A DNA stretch of 64,000 bases from Dactylellina haptotyla (taxonomy: Eukaryota > Ascomycota > Orbiliomycetes > Orbiliales > Orbiliaceae): the NCBI GenBank assembly GCA_031310005.1, contig CM062382.1, positions 2,356,001 through 2,420,000 on the forward strand. Direction: 5' to 3'. Of the stretch, positions 24,176 through 36,990 are shown piece after piece (position 1 is the stretch's first letter; each line of letters opens with the position of its first letter). A program made the translations under genes and the position numbers. The notes under the pieces are model-generated. The model ran no database searches. It worked only from the letters and a program-made list of their open reading frames with translations, and was not told where the DNA came from.

Positions 24176-27100
24176 AAAGATCTCTTCAATACTAGGAGCT
24201 TGGTATTACGCTGAGTTCAACTACATCTTTCAATTTATCGCAGTTTCCGTATATAGCAAACCAAGATTTTAGCCGGTATGTTTGATATTGGGGAGATTCC
24301 CCGGGCCATATTTACTCGTACTTATGTTACGCTGTTTCGATATAATTGAGCAGCCAAGTTCGTTGAGATGTAGAGTTTGGTTGATACATGTAGATATGGG
24401 GTATTTAGATGAGGTGTAGGCAGATATGTAGTTAGTAAAGAAAAATCAAATAAATGATGTTTCTTCGGCCTGTGTGACTCGTAGGCCTTCAAATAAAATA
24501 AAATTTCTAGCATATATAAATACACCATACGTTTGACCTAAGATTCCATGTTGTGCTACCAACGTTCATTCTAACAGCTACAGTTCGGATTCGGATTCAA
24601 TTTACCGTCTTGGCTCACTATTAAATATATGTAGCTAGAAGAACCAAAGCCTCAGAAATAGATCAGATATATTTCCGAATAGTCATTGGCTAGTAGGTCC
24701 CTCGAATCACTAAATGTCGTAAAATATTTAAGTCTTAGACCAAGAAAATTATCTTTAGAATGAGCGACTCGTATATATGAAGTCGCAATTTGGAAACTAA
24801 CCCAGCCCGCAAAAAGAGGCTAATGATTAGATACAGGCAGATCTATTTCCCATATTCTCCCAACACACATTTAGTTTTGTTAATCAGGACTTACGAGAAC
24901 AAGCTAGCTCGGATTCTTGTAAGGCTTGATGTCTAGAGGAAGACTTGCACAAGATGTACGCGAAAACGGGCATTAATTTCTGGGTCGAATACATAAAAGT
25001 TATTCGTTCTTATGGGTTAGCAAAAAGGAGTTATAAGATTGCAAGTCACCAAAAAAATATTATTATATCACATTACATATTCACAACTCGACATACCATT
25101 AATTTCAAACTGATATATAGTTATCCCTTCGACTCCTCTTCTTTACTAGAAGAAATACTTATGAGGCATTCAAGTTCCCGCGTTATATGAAACCTCCTGT
25201 CTAAAGTACAAATACGAATACATGGATTCCCTGGATAGTTGGGGTTCGGAGGTTACCGTTTGACCAAGCAATAGCAATTGTGTTTCTGTTTTGAGTCCAA
25301 GATATTGCCAGCTTCAATAATGATCGTCCGAGCCGAGGGGTTTTGGTATGAAATCCTTTTCTTTGAAATTTTAGGAAATCAGCGATAGTGAATGCAATCG
25401 GGTTGCCCAGTTGAGTCACGAATCGTCATTCAAACAATGATTGTTCGATGATTCGTACATGTTAAAACACCCTTTGTCAGAGTGAACATCTTCGCCAACT
25501 TGACTGTGCGAGAGGTTACATTTGTCATTCCATCCTGGTACACCATCTATTAGTCCCGTGTCTCGAATCGTAATCGTACTGGTGATAATATACTAATCAT
25601 GATAACGAATCGGACGGACCTACTGGTTGGCGTTTATTCCCACCACTCATAAGCACCCAAGCCTCCTAATGCTAACATATATATTATACCGGCTGGGGTT
25701 AGTATTTCAAGTGTAATGCTCTCAGACACGACATGAGAGGGTGGATGTTCTGGCCGATATCGATATAATGATCATGATATCATGTGGGTCGCTCATATGA
25801 TCAGATATGTAGGGGATCTCCGTCCTCTCGTATCTTAAGCCAAGCCTGGTCGTATAGTTTACGATCTCATCCTTCCGGCATCAATGAATCCTTTGGTTGT
25901 AGGGAGCCTTGCGGAGCGGGGTAGACTGCGTAAAGATGAGGTTACCGAATATAGTCATCTTTGGGTCTTCTATTGCTTGGATAGGTGTCTGGTATATTTG
26001 ACTTAGCTATATAATTGAGTGATATGGGTATGTATCTATATATACAGGAAATATTGAAAACAATAGATTGGCAGATATGCACAGCGCTTCGGCATCACAA
26101 TCCAGGTAACCCTAGACTTCCGGTATCACCTTAAAGAAGCCGCCCCGCTCGGAAATGTTAAAAGTCTTATTGATGGGGACGCGGACGGGGTAATATAATT
26201 CTTGCAAACCAATGCATTCTCTCCTCATTGCTGCCAAAGAGGGCTGAAGGGTTCATTTTGTCTCGTTTCAAGCTGCAAACATCAGGGATACGATGTCGGA
26301 GCGATATCGTGCCTCACAAACCCAAGCACACGAGTTCGTAGCATCATTACCAACAAGATTATGTCACCTTGTCGAGTTATCCGAGGATATCTGTTACGCT
26401 TGAAGGTTCGGATCTCGGGAATATTTGTGAAACTTGGGACAGCCACTTATAAGTTCGGATTAAGAAACGCTGATACCCGTTGACAAGGAGATGGTGGCTA
26501 GAGAGCGTTCGGCATGCTAGGTAGATGTTTGTTGATTGGAAGACAAATACAATGTTGTCATAATGGTGTTGCTCTAGACCTCTCTAGACCGCAACCCATG
26601 AAACGGCCAACGGCTATAACGAGAGTTTATTATACCTTTTAAACTGCGTATTGACCCATGGTTCTCACCAAGCGTCGGATCCAGCAGCAGGCCACCAGGA
26701 TTGTTGGGTGTTGTATGTTGTATTTTCTCCCCATCGGCTGCAACTTCTCCTTGAGGCTGCATAGCCACTGCTACCTAGCCCTGTTCAATCGAAAGATCGT
26801 GCCCCTGGGACTTCCTGTCACTGGCCAGGCTTACATTTTCCTATTTCCCTAAATGCAACTTTGCTCGGTAGAAATTGACCACTTGTGTGAGCGTGTATGA
26901 CGGATTACTAGGTCGACAAGGTCGCCTTCAAACAATCAAAGTCCCATAATCCCTGTGAGCGGAGGGATTACCTTACCGAAGCCTAGCGAAACCTTGTCCA
27001 GTGCATCGATGGGATGCAATTTAGTACCTGTACCTGCATGCCAATGGTCGAGAGACCTACTTTATCAGAAAAAGCTCCTAGTGCTGAGAGAGCGGCTGGA

Positions 27101-29388
27101 ATGTAGCTTCTGCAAGGCACGAATTTAATTCAGAAGTTGGAAAAATTCATATTTGGAAAAGCAAAATTATCTCTCCCTCGAAGGGGTTTTCATGACCTCG
27201 ACAACGTCCACATGATGATACACCTGGATTCAGAAGCAAACTAAAGGTGTTGTTGATTGGATTGGCGAAGGCAATATATGCATGTTCAGGGATGGTTTGT
27301 CGAGATAAGCAGCTCAGAATGCCAATCGTGCAGGCGGAAATTCTCCATTCGAAAGCCCGTTTCGGCTCGAAACGATGATCATGGTCAAGGTGAGTTTCTA
27401 TCAGGAGAAGCAACTTGGCCATATCGTGGCTAGGTACCTTAAAATATCGTCTGGCGAAAATTTTTTCCTGCCCAACGCTGCAGCCACTCCTGGAGAATAG
27501 CGATATCCAATGTGGCAGCCGTTATCACCTGTATTTTAGAAACCTTCTTCAAACATCCTCACTGTGCCAATGAAATCGTTGACAAGATCCCATCTCATTT
27601 CGTTTGTTCCCACAATGAGGCAATTCGCGACGTGTGACCCTTGGTACAAAACAGAGCGAATGTAAACAGGATTACTCTATAATACCGATTATTATTGAGA
27701 GAAAACAAAATTTTGGTTGATACCCGAGCAGGCCGAGTAAACAAGTTGAGATCTCTAACTTGCCCCACGGCACCCACGCGAGGAAAAGCCCCATCCATTC
27801 AAATACTTTCTTGGAAAAACGGAGGGCCATGCAGGATCATGCGATTTCAAGGACCGACGGAGTGGAGAAGCTCGCAGCATGCAGACAAATTGTGCATGGG
27901 ATGGGAAAATGGCGTTTATAGTTTGGAATTTAGCCTGCACATCCGCGAACTGGAATATTACGCCAATTAAACTGCAACGCCCTTATCTCCCCATTTTAGA
28001 CAGGAACGGCGAACGGGTGCGCAAAAGATAAGAACCTTGGCTTGACATCAGAAGTATCCTCCGCACAGCAGCGTTTGATTTTCGGCGATGTATCACCCGG
28101 TACCAATAGTTTTGCTGCTATATGTCCGCTCTTGTGAGAATTCTGGGGTGACAGGATGTGCAGGAACGAATTTACACCGAGTCTAGTTGAAATATGAAAG
28201 AAAATTTTATACGAGCCTCGTAGCCTCTTCAGGGGCTTTCTAGTGAAGGAAGTCAACGATTTTCATAGCTGTTCTTTAGGGATACTGCTCTCATGATCAC
28301 TTTCTCAGAATATGTCTGGTGTCTCCTCGGTTCGGTGAAGATTTGCGCACCCAAGGCGGAGGGATTTCATCAAAAGAGATAAGTGGGGGAACCACCCTTT
28401 AGATAACGAATCGAGCCTAGTGCACGGCTGACCTCAAGGAAAGACCCTTACCGTGTGTGGGGCTAACCCAGACCCGCGGTCAAATAAGGATGCGATCCAA
28501 CCAGAAGGTGCAAAAGTTTGAGTTCGGAAGCATGGTCGTGGCTGCATTGGATACTTTGTTCGACCGCTCATGCCGTGGTCTTCCGGGTTCGTCGTCTGTA
28601 ATACGAAAACCTGGATGGTAAAATGGTATCGATACATTGCCTAGATTCCCTATCAGTCCACCTTCCTTCGACTATTTTAAAGTTATAAAGTTCAGTTCGC
28701 TGGAGGGAAGCTGTTGAGAATCCCGGATCGGGAGCGATTCTCGACCGAGAGTCTGATCAATTGTGGCCAACCTAGCAGAGATTCGTCATGTAGAGGAGTG
28801 CCGGGCACCCACCAGATCAGGGTCTTGAGTTGAGAAACACCCATGATCGCAAGGAATCTCTGATCTTGGTACAAGCCTTCTCCTGCTCTAAATAACAAGC
28901 AACGCAGTTGAGTTTTCCCGATCGCATGCGCTTGTAATTTAGGTCGTAGGTCAAAGTACTGGTACCTGAAAGGGGAGTCGCAAAAACAGCAAACGAAACA
29001 CTTGAACAAGGCAATACAAATTTCGTCTGATGCGAGAACGATGTCGCACAACCTTTTTGGAGTGAAGGAGCGACATCCGCGAAATTTGCAATACTCAGAA
29101 GATCGATGCCTCACTCGAGGATTGCAGATACAACAATGTAGATTGCAGCTGCTGGGAGAAGATGATGGCTTTTGCCTGGGGCGCCCGTGTCTACCTGAAT
29201 TTGGACCCCCTGTTGTAAGCAATAGGAACACTCATTAGCCTAGTCCCGGCTTGCACTGGCTGCATCATACCCGCAAGCTGGCTGCTCATCACCACAAGCC
29301 ATCAAACTGGCGGGCGAGTGACCCTGGTCTTATCCCCCAAACAAGAATTAGAGACATGCATGTGAGGGTGGGGATAAGTTGTTCTCGC

Positions 29389-29413
29389 TTTTTTTCTTTC
29401 TTTCTTTCTTTCT
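29389..29413 (+). repeat. (CTTT)n microsatellite
   Basis: Tandem CTTT units directly visible, in a region that is pyrimidine-rich on the plus strand upstream of the ammonium transporter. Confidence 0.85.
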
Positions 29414-30668
29414 CATCCACACTGATATTAATTGCCCTGCCGCCTACCTAGCCCCTCTCGCCTATTTTGGGGGGTTCGTTCCACGCGGGAATATAAACTA
29501 AATATATCAGGGTCGCCTTCCTGCCCTTCGAGAGGTCTCTTGGTTTTTTGTTGTTTCTCTTTCCCTTGTTTTGCTGGCAGAGAGATTATATCGATAGACG
29601 AGACGAGACGACTTGATATACACTGTGTATGGAGGGATAAACCGGGGCCTAATCGATACCAACGACCAAACGGCTTTACGGCGCAAGTGCATTGTGACCT
29701 CTTTCACACTGACCCTAGAGAAGAGACAGCGATTGACCTCTCTCTTCTCTCTTTTTGTTCTTTAATCTTATTTTGTTCCCTATCGCCAGGGTAGAACTGC
29801 GCAAAAGAGAATTGGTTGAGCGGCGCATATTCTGTCGAGGGTGTTACGGTTCGCCAACGGTACTGAGCAAGAGCTACAGACAAACAGTTGCACACCAAAG
29901 GTCGAATAGACTAGGCTAGAAGGGCCGCACGGAATTAAGACAGATTCGGCTCGAGCTCGTTAGGGGTTCATAGAAATAAAGAGCCAAGAGAGCCGGCAGT
30001 TGATCCCGATATTTGATCTCTCGACCTCAACGATAGATCGTTACTGGATCCAGTCGCTAGCCCAGCGGACGACATCGACTTTATATTAGGTTGAGAGTTT
30101 GGACCCGGTGCCCTTGCTTCTGCCTTCGGGATCGCATAGAGGAAGGTAGCGAGGCAGCAGCAACACAAGCGCTGCCAACAGGAATTCCTGGTACGTTCAA
30201 ATTTCCCCCTCTTGCCCGGGCCACTCTTGGCTCGCCCGTTCACTCTACTCTCAGTGAAGGAGAATTAATTCTAATCTCGACCGATGGTCCCTAGATCTGG
30301 TAGAGAGGCTTCCAGAATATAACGTAACTTCTCTCTTGTATTTTCCATTTAAATCCGAATCGTTGCCCAGCTCGTCGACCTCGCCGAGATTTCCTGCGTA
30401 ACACGAGACGAGGTTGAGCCCATTCCAACAACCACCGCCTATTTCAACTGCGTGTTGCGCTGCTCTCCCCTACTTTTACCTTTCTCTTACTTCATCGAAA
30501 CTCCCTCCCTCTCAACCTCCCCCATCGCCCTCATCGCACCACCCTCTCTCCATTACATAATAGCATTGCCGCTGGCAAAGGCTAAGGTTTCCAGCTGCTC
30601 TCGGTTGCCCTCTCGAATTTCGGTATTTTGGATAGAACTCTCGTTCCACCTTCATCCTCACCGCTACA

Positions 30669-32428
30669 ATGGCTGAAGAGGCAGCATTCACGCCTGTTCT
30701 CCTGGGTACTCCCTGGAGAACCGATATCCCGCTTCCCAATGGTGGTGACTCCAACACCGAGAACATCTCCGCCAGCTATAATGTGAGTCCTTTAATTTTC
30801 ACTCCCGCTTCCGCTTTCGCTTATCGCACTTTCGTATCATGTCCGCTCCCACGCGTTGCGGTGCCTTTTTTTTTGTTGATAGCCATGAGGCTAACTGTCA
30901 AAACAGCCCGGTAATATCGCATGGATTATTGTCGCGACGGCCTTCGTTCTCTTGATGATTCCAGGAGTTGGCTTTTTCTACTCTGGTCTTGCGCGTAGAA
31001 AGTCCGCCCTTTCTCTGATCTGGTTGTCCATGATGTCCGTTGCCGTTGTCTCGTTCCAGTGGTTCTTCTGGGGCTATTCTCTGGCTTTCTCCCAAACCTC
31101 GGGTAGATTCATTGGGGACTTGAACCACATCGGACTGCGAAATGTAGTCGGCGCACCTCGAAATTTCATCCCTGATCTGCTCTTTGCCGTTTACCAGTGT
31201 ATGTTCTCGGCAATTACGTAAGTAAATTAAATCCCCAACACTCTAACCAAACTTCTGGGACGGAGGCTAAAACAACGACGTCTCCGATCAATAGTGTCGC
31301 CCTCGCTATTGGAGCTGCTGCTGAACGTGGACGTATGCTTCCATGCATCGTCTTCATGCTTGTCTGGTCCACCATCATTTATGACCCTATTGCATGCTGG
31401 ACCTGGAACGTCACCGGTTGGTCATTCAAAATGGGGGGTCTTGATTTCGCCGGAGGTACCCCAGTGCATATCTCCTCGGGATCCGCTGCCCTTGCATACT
31501 CTTTGATGCTTGGAAAGCGAAGAGGTCATGGAACTCACGAGTTGAACTACCGCCCCCACAATGTTACTCACATTGTCCTCGGAACGGTTTTCCTGTGGGT
31601 CGGATGGGTAAGTGGAAACACCTTTGAAATTTGTAATTATTGTAGTCCTAACTATAAGTGTACAGTTTGGTTTCAACGGTGGCAGTGCTTTGGGCGCGAA
31701 TCTCCGAGCTGTCATGGCTTGTGTTGTTACCAATTTGTCCGCTTCCGTCGGTGGTATCACTTGGTGTCTCCTTGATTACCGCTTGGAACGCAAGTGGTCC
31801 ACAGTTGGATTCTGCTCTGGTGTCATTGCTGGATTGGTCTGCATTACCCCCGGATCAGGATACTGCCCGGCGTGGTCCGCTGTCGTATTCGGTGTCGTCG
31901 GTAGTGCCGCGTGCAATTATGCAACAAAACTGAAGTTCGTGATTGGTGTTGATGATGCCCTCGATATCTTTGCTGTCCATGGTGTAGGTGGTCTGGTGGG
32001 GAATATCCTAACCGCTTTTTTTGCGACCCATTACGTTGCAAATCTTGACGGGACCGTAAACCCCCCTTTGGGATGGCTAGATCATCATTGGGTCCAAATC
32101 GGCTACCAACTCGCAGATTCAGTTGCGGGATTCGCTTACTCTTTCGGTGGCACTTGCATCATCCTCTTTGTTATGAACTTAGTACCCGGATTATCATTAC
32201 GCGCGAGCGAAGAAGCGGAAGTCCTCGGTATCGATGACGCTGAGTTGGGAGAGTTTGCTGTAAGTTCTATCAGTCTTCATCTTGATCACTCAATTTCACA
32301 ATATGCTAACAACTACCCTGCAGTATGACTACGTTGAACTGGTTCGAGAGGTCGTTCCAGACGCCGAAGGTATTCACAAGATGTCCTCCGAACTCCCTCC
32401 ACACGACGGTCATACCGTAGAGAAATGA
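30669..32428 (+). CDS. Ammonium transporter, Mep/Amt/Rh family
   Basis: Five exons: 30669-30782, 30907-31217, 31295-31607, 31666-32259, 32324-32428; phases agree, 478 residues. Eleven membrane helices are expected and visible from WIIVATAFVLLMIPGVGFFY to FGGTCIILFVMNLVPGL, with a cytosolic tail of about 60 residues. The conserved ammonium-channel motifs are present: YDPIACW, the twin pore histidines (His200 in GGTPVHISSG and His351 in IFAVHGVGG) and the acidic D..ALD pair before the second. The protein moves NH4+/NH3 across the plasma membrane for nitrogen uptake. It is closest in layout to MepA/Mep2-type permeases, but sensing function cannot be judged here. Such genes are usually under GATA-factor nitrogen control. 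It stands between two gene-poor stretches. The last intron has a clear GCTAAC branch site. Confidence 0.95.
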
Positions 32429-35041
32429 CTATCTAGGTCTTCGGACCACTACGAACTATCGCTGATTCGAAATGCGCACAATGTATCGCGGGTTTCCAGT
32501 CGATAATTAGACTCATTTTCTACTTAGCCGAACGAAATCAAGATCGACCAGGTTGCACGAACTATCTTTCTCCCACTCTCGTTGTGGTCTAGAGATTATT
32601 ATTTCTTTCTTTCTTTTCTTATCATTAGGGAAACTTTTAAATGGCGTTTTTTCTTACACCCTTTATTACACAAAATTCCGCCCCTCACGATAATTCTGCC
32701 AGACAAAAGAAGACCTTATACTCGAACACGCCATCCGAACAAACGATAGCGATCATTACTTCCAACTCTCTCTCTTTTTTATTTTTATTGTTTTGTAATC
32801 TGGCAAGAACTGTGGGTCATGACAGTTTTATGGTCTTCTTTAATCTAAGCCTACCTTCTTTGTCCATATTAATAATTGCGTCCTGTTTCTACCCAATTCT
32901 TATATCCCAACGGTTGACTTCAGACGTTTTTCATTATGTTTTATTGTTCAAGTGTAATATTATGGTCTCTAAAGCGATGGGATGGATACAATGAACTTCT
33001 GCTTTCAAAATCTGCTTTAAACAGTTTGAATAAAATTTGCTGTTTTCGAGCGACAGTGCATTTTCTTTCTTTCTGTAATTACTCAATTGATACCAGTTTA
33101 AGCCACAAAAACCCCTGGGCAATCACACGTAGACATACATGCATCGAGGTACTCCCGAGTAAGATATTAGTGTCGTCTAAATACAAGAGGACTCGCATAG
33201 CTCGCCATAACGCTAGAATGCATGCTGACGCCAGAAAAACGCCGACATGACGTCTCTGAAGAATCGAAGAATGTAAGCATAGCACTGCGGCTATGAAAGG
33301 CTTCGACGTTCCATAAGAACCGCCCAGCCTCGTGCGACCTCGGATTCGCTAGGAGATTGACAGCAAGACAAGGCAGCTACCACCTTGTCGTTTCTTGAAT
33401 AAAACTTCCGAAGGGCCCGGAGGCTGAGATCGGGATATTTGGAAGAATCCTTTGGGATCCTTCCATACATTTCGGAAAGAAGGTTACACCAATTCGTTTA
33501 CAAGTAACGGTACAATGTCTACAATCTACGGCTGGAGACCGAAACATTCCAGCCGTAAGTACTCAAGTGTTGATCAACGCAGGCAGGTGGGAAAACAAAA
33601 CCCGATCTGATCTTTGGGATTTCGTTTCAATATTTTTTCACAAGGCAAGGTACATGACATGATAGCTTGCGTAACACATCGAAATATGTTCCACATTGTT
33701 GGGGTTTGCGGACGTCGGGAAGGAATCCTAAGAGCTGGGGCGGACCTGGAGTCCTAGCTCGTGATATGTATCCAGGACAAGGCTTCGGCGTTGCGAGGTA
33801 AAATAATCGAGGCTCGAGCGCTACGAAACATGATCTGATTTCCGCTAAGCTTCAATAAAACGATTGCATATGCATGCTACGGATTAATCTATGTTTAGAC
33901 TTTACCAAGGGGGTTTATCCTCAAGGCTTTTGTTTCGAGGATTGTTCTAGTGTAGAGGGGTACGCAGGGCAGTTTACACATTCTATCTTGTAATTCAGAA
34001 ACAAATCAAAGCTGAGTTGCCTTCATAAGTTCCGCAAATCTGGATTTTAGGTACCATCCGGCTTTAGTCATTACCAGTTGGTCGGGTTTTGCAATTCGGA
34101 GTTTCAATCTAATCTGTTCGCCTGCATATTAAGCTCTCAAATTTTAGCTTGAGACAAGAAAGGCAAAAAAATATATTTCAAGTCGTATCTGTAATGCAAG
34201 GTGCCCAAACCGATTTCCCGTTTTTCGCTCGTTTCCTTGCATATTTTGCTCGATGAGCTGGGGCGGCGCGGGCATTCGTGGGGGTGTGGCCTGTAATATT
34301 GCGGGTTGATATTAAACTCCTCAGTTCTGCAACTTCGGCGAACGCCATCCGCCAGGACAGTGACAGGCCTTAGCCTTTCGGGATGGCGCTGGTCGCAACC
34401 AGTTTCCCCTATCAGTTAATGAAAGAGTGGAAACCCGAAGGACGGCGAATCTTGCATAAGGGCCATATCGATATGAGTGATTCATTAAGCTAAGCTTTCA
34501 AGCGGGGTTCGTCGCGGATAGAACCCGTTTGAGTTATCGGGTTTTACATTTGGGGTCGCTGGCCCAAGCGCTCGAAACTTCTCCTGAGGTGAAGTTTTTC
34601 ACCAAATTGCACAATTTTTCTGTGAACGGCAAAAGTCCAACATTGAACAACACATTATTATTGTCGAAAAAACTTGATGATAAAAGCAGGCAAATATTTT
34701 CAACTATTCAAGTGGAGTTAAAAATATGACATCTGCAAGATATGTGACATGGAAAATTCATACGAATTCCAAATTGCAGCCAAACCTAGCTATGCAACGA
34801 TTGTACAACATCCTGATATGGTAACTGCTTGGATTGGCCCTGAATGTGCGGCTGTCAAGTTCAACAGCTTTGAGTTTAGTGCCCGTAACAGGATACGCAA
34901 TTTTTCGCTCCCCTACCTATCGCCATAACGTCTTAATTGTTGTCCCCGTGCAAGTAGTCCTTTTCGAGAAGGTACCAAAGTTGGCGATGGTAAAAAGAAG
35001 CTAGTGGACTCAAAGAAGCGAGAGGCAAAAAGATAATCGGC
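32429..35041. other. 2.6 kb gene-poor region
   Basis: Begins with the ammonium transporter 3' region (T-rich runs) and continues without a recognisable gene. Open frames are below about 115 codons and carry no motif. Nothing else seen before the tRNA. Confidence 0.5.
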
Positions 35042-35115
35042 TGATTTCATTGAGGATCGAACTCAAGACCTCGACCGTGTTAAGGTCGCGTGATAACCAA
35101 CTACACCATGAAACC
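35042..35115 (-). tRNA. tRNA-Val (anticodon AAC)
   Basis: The minus strand folds as a full cloverleaf of 74 nt without intron. The acceptor stem GGTTTCA pairs with TGAAATC (one G-T pair), followed by discriminator A. The D arm contains AGTTGGTTATC. The anticodon stem CGACC/GGTCG encloses loop TTAACAC with anticodon AAC (Val). The T arm is TTGAG/CTCAA around TTCGATC. The B-box-like GTTCGATCC is present, and a TTTTT run 12 nt after the 3' end fits an RNA polymerase III terminator. No CCA is encoded, as expected for a nuclear gene. Confidence 0.93.
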
Positions 35116-36045
35116 ATCGCGGATTTGCGCTTTGATGAAGATGGTGCCCCCGGAATGTAATTATATTGCTATGAGGTAAACATTCGTATTGATATCTCAG
35201 TTTCTCTGGGTTGATCAATGGACTTCAGAGGGACCATGTGCATATATCCACAGAATATATGAAAGCAGAACAATACCTCTTTCTGTTCGTTAAATACAAG
35301 ACATTCGTATTTCTAGGATATACTCTATCGTGGCGCGACTTGCTAGTATATATATTCCTACACATAGAACCGCAACTTCCACTTTGCAACATTGTATTCT
35401 GTTATGGGGTGGGTAGACGTTGTGGTATTCTCAAGTCTAGATTCAAAATGGGGCTAATTGGGTTTGGCCTTCGTTATTTTCTCATGATTATATGATTCCG
35501 TTGTAAGTTATAATTATGCATCCAGAACTGCTACTATCAAATCTCAGATTGAACAGTCTTCATCAATATATTCATTTTATCACCCATCCTTTCTTGTCTG
35601 ATTAACTTTCCCATATATATAATCTACAGAATATACCACCCTTTGCTGTATTCATGTATTTGTAAACTAAATAGCCCTGCCATTAATTTATAGTATCTAT
35701 TAGGGTACATAAATGATGCTATAAAGTCGCGAATGATTTCGAGCTGACAGCCTACTAGTTGCAGTGATCAAACGCGATTCTTAACTTCGATACTTAGGTG
35801 TAGATAGTAGTTTGAAGGTCCCGTCTGGTCAATATCGATTCGATGACACCTGTTGGTAGCAATTGCACGGTGGGAGCAACTTACGCTCGGCTGATATGGC
35901 ACGCTGCTGTCGACTTGGCTTGAGAGCAGGAAGTCTGCTCGACACTGTCGAAGAAAAATTTCCCTTCGTCTATGCGCTAACAACTATATATTCTTCCCAT
36001 CCTCTTTCATCTCTCCCTTTTTCTCACCCAAGCAACCAAAACTTC
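35116..36045. other. AT-rich spacer downstream of the tRNA region
   Basis: About 0.9 kb, rich in A/T with short runs of TATATA (for example around 35350 and 35610). No gene or repeat pair recognised. Confidence 0.5.
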
Positions 36046-36978
36046 GATAGCCTGCTATCAACCCTCGTCTTCAGATTTGAAGACAGATCCTGAAGCCAAA
36101 ATAAGAGAATTTTCAAGCTATTTAGCGTCTACTGTTCAACGCCCACCATCACCCATCGCCCGTCGGTCATACATTGACGTAAGTTAAAGATAGATACCCT
36201 GCTTTCCTACTTACAGAGCTAACTAACATACAAAATGATAGCAAACCCCCTTCGCCTGGTCTGACCCAACCAGCCTTCACAAAGCTCAGAGATCATATCG
36301 GTCTCTTTGCTAAAGGGCACCTGACAAAGGTCAGAGGCGTCACTTTGAGCGGCGTTTTGCCGTAAGTTAAATAAATTCTAGTCGTAATATAAACGCAAGC
36401 TAACAGTACTGCAGCTAGCTCTCGGGACTGCGGTGCTCACACACCCAGTCTGGTCAACGAGACTGGACTATCGCTCCCACCCTTTCCTCTTCCGAGGTAA
36501 GGAGGGCCTCTGACAACAGTCAGGGAACACTGCCTGTTTCTGGCTGAAGTAAGTACATCATCAAGAGTGTATATTTATTTCAAGTTACAAATAGATGCTA
36601 ACATCGTTTGATGCCTAGCTCGCTTTTACTGCAGGTTCGACAAAGGTCGGTAAATCCTGGAGTAGTCTTGGCTGGCTCGTGGGCATAGGCCACCGAAGCC
36701 AAGATCCTCCCAACTGGTTCCGCTTGGGAACTAGACACTCGTGTCTATTTTTCCTTCGAGTTTTCGAGAAAATTCTCGATTCCAAGACATTGGAAACCGC
36801 CACCGAGTAAGTATTTTCTAGTCTCTCGTTTTTCTTCTTCTCCAATTTCGTGCCTTTTGTATGAGTGTCTATTGAATGTCCATCATATAATTATATTCGG
36901 TTATCTTTCAACGTTATATTCGTAATACGAGAATTGCTCTAATGCTCTGACAATTAGGGATACCGCAAGGTCTAAGTA
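36046..36978 (+). other. Chain of intron signatures with broken exons upstream of the REase-kinase gene
   Basis: Four GTAAGT donors (at 36179, 36362, 36548 and 36807) alternate with CTAAC branch-like sites (near 36220, 36400 and 36600) and AG acceptors (36241, 36414 or 36418, 36619 or 36634, 36957). The pieces between them are about 80-190 nt and look partly coding: KTDPEAKIREFSSYLASTVQ before 36178 and PPNWFRLGTRHSCLFFLRVF before 36806. I could not join them in one continuous frame; the last piece reads to a TAA at 36976-36978, 12 nt before the ATG of the kinase gene. It may be a spliced 5' leader, a small unknown gene, or the decayed 5' end of a longer gene. No function is proposed. Confidence 0.35.
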
Positions 36979-36990
36979 AAGGGCGACAAA

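Larger units (their letters stand above)
21971..30668. other. 8.7 kb gene-poor AT-rich stretch
   Basis: No intact gene is recognised. From about 22000 to 26000 the sequence is visibly AT-rich with many TATA/ATAT words and stop codons in all frames, the look of old, mutated DNA. It holds one relic described separately (23446-24175). From 26000 to 29000 the open frames are short and unrecognisable. The part near 29400-30660 becomes CT-rich on the plus strand and is most likely promoter and 5' leader of the ammonium transporter. No terminal repeats or transposase motifs were found by eye. Confidence 0.55.

Noticed and set aside
25700-25800. Short palindromic words around gatcatgatatcatg as a possible element end
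   Set aside because: Palindromes this short are common in AT-rich DNA and no matching partner or target-site duplication was found.
28692-29231. 179-codon minus-strand open frame rich in Cys, Arg and Ser
   Set aside because: No domain recognised, no splice signals, and it lies in otherwise degenerate DNA.
29400-30668. HGATAR (GATA-factor) sites upstream of the ammonium transporter (29592-29597, 29780-29785, 30031-30036) as evidence of AreA control
   Set aside because: About three such six-base sites are expected by chance in 1.1 kb on both strands, so they add no support beyond what is known of the family.
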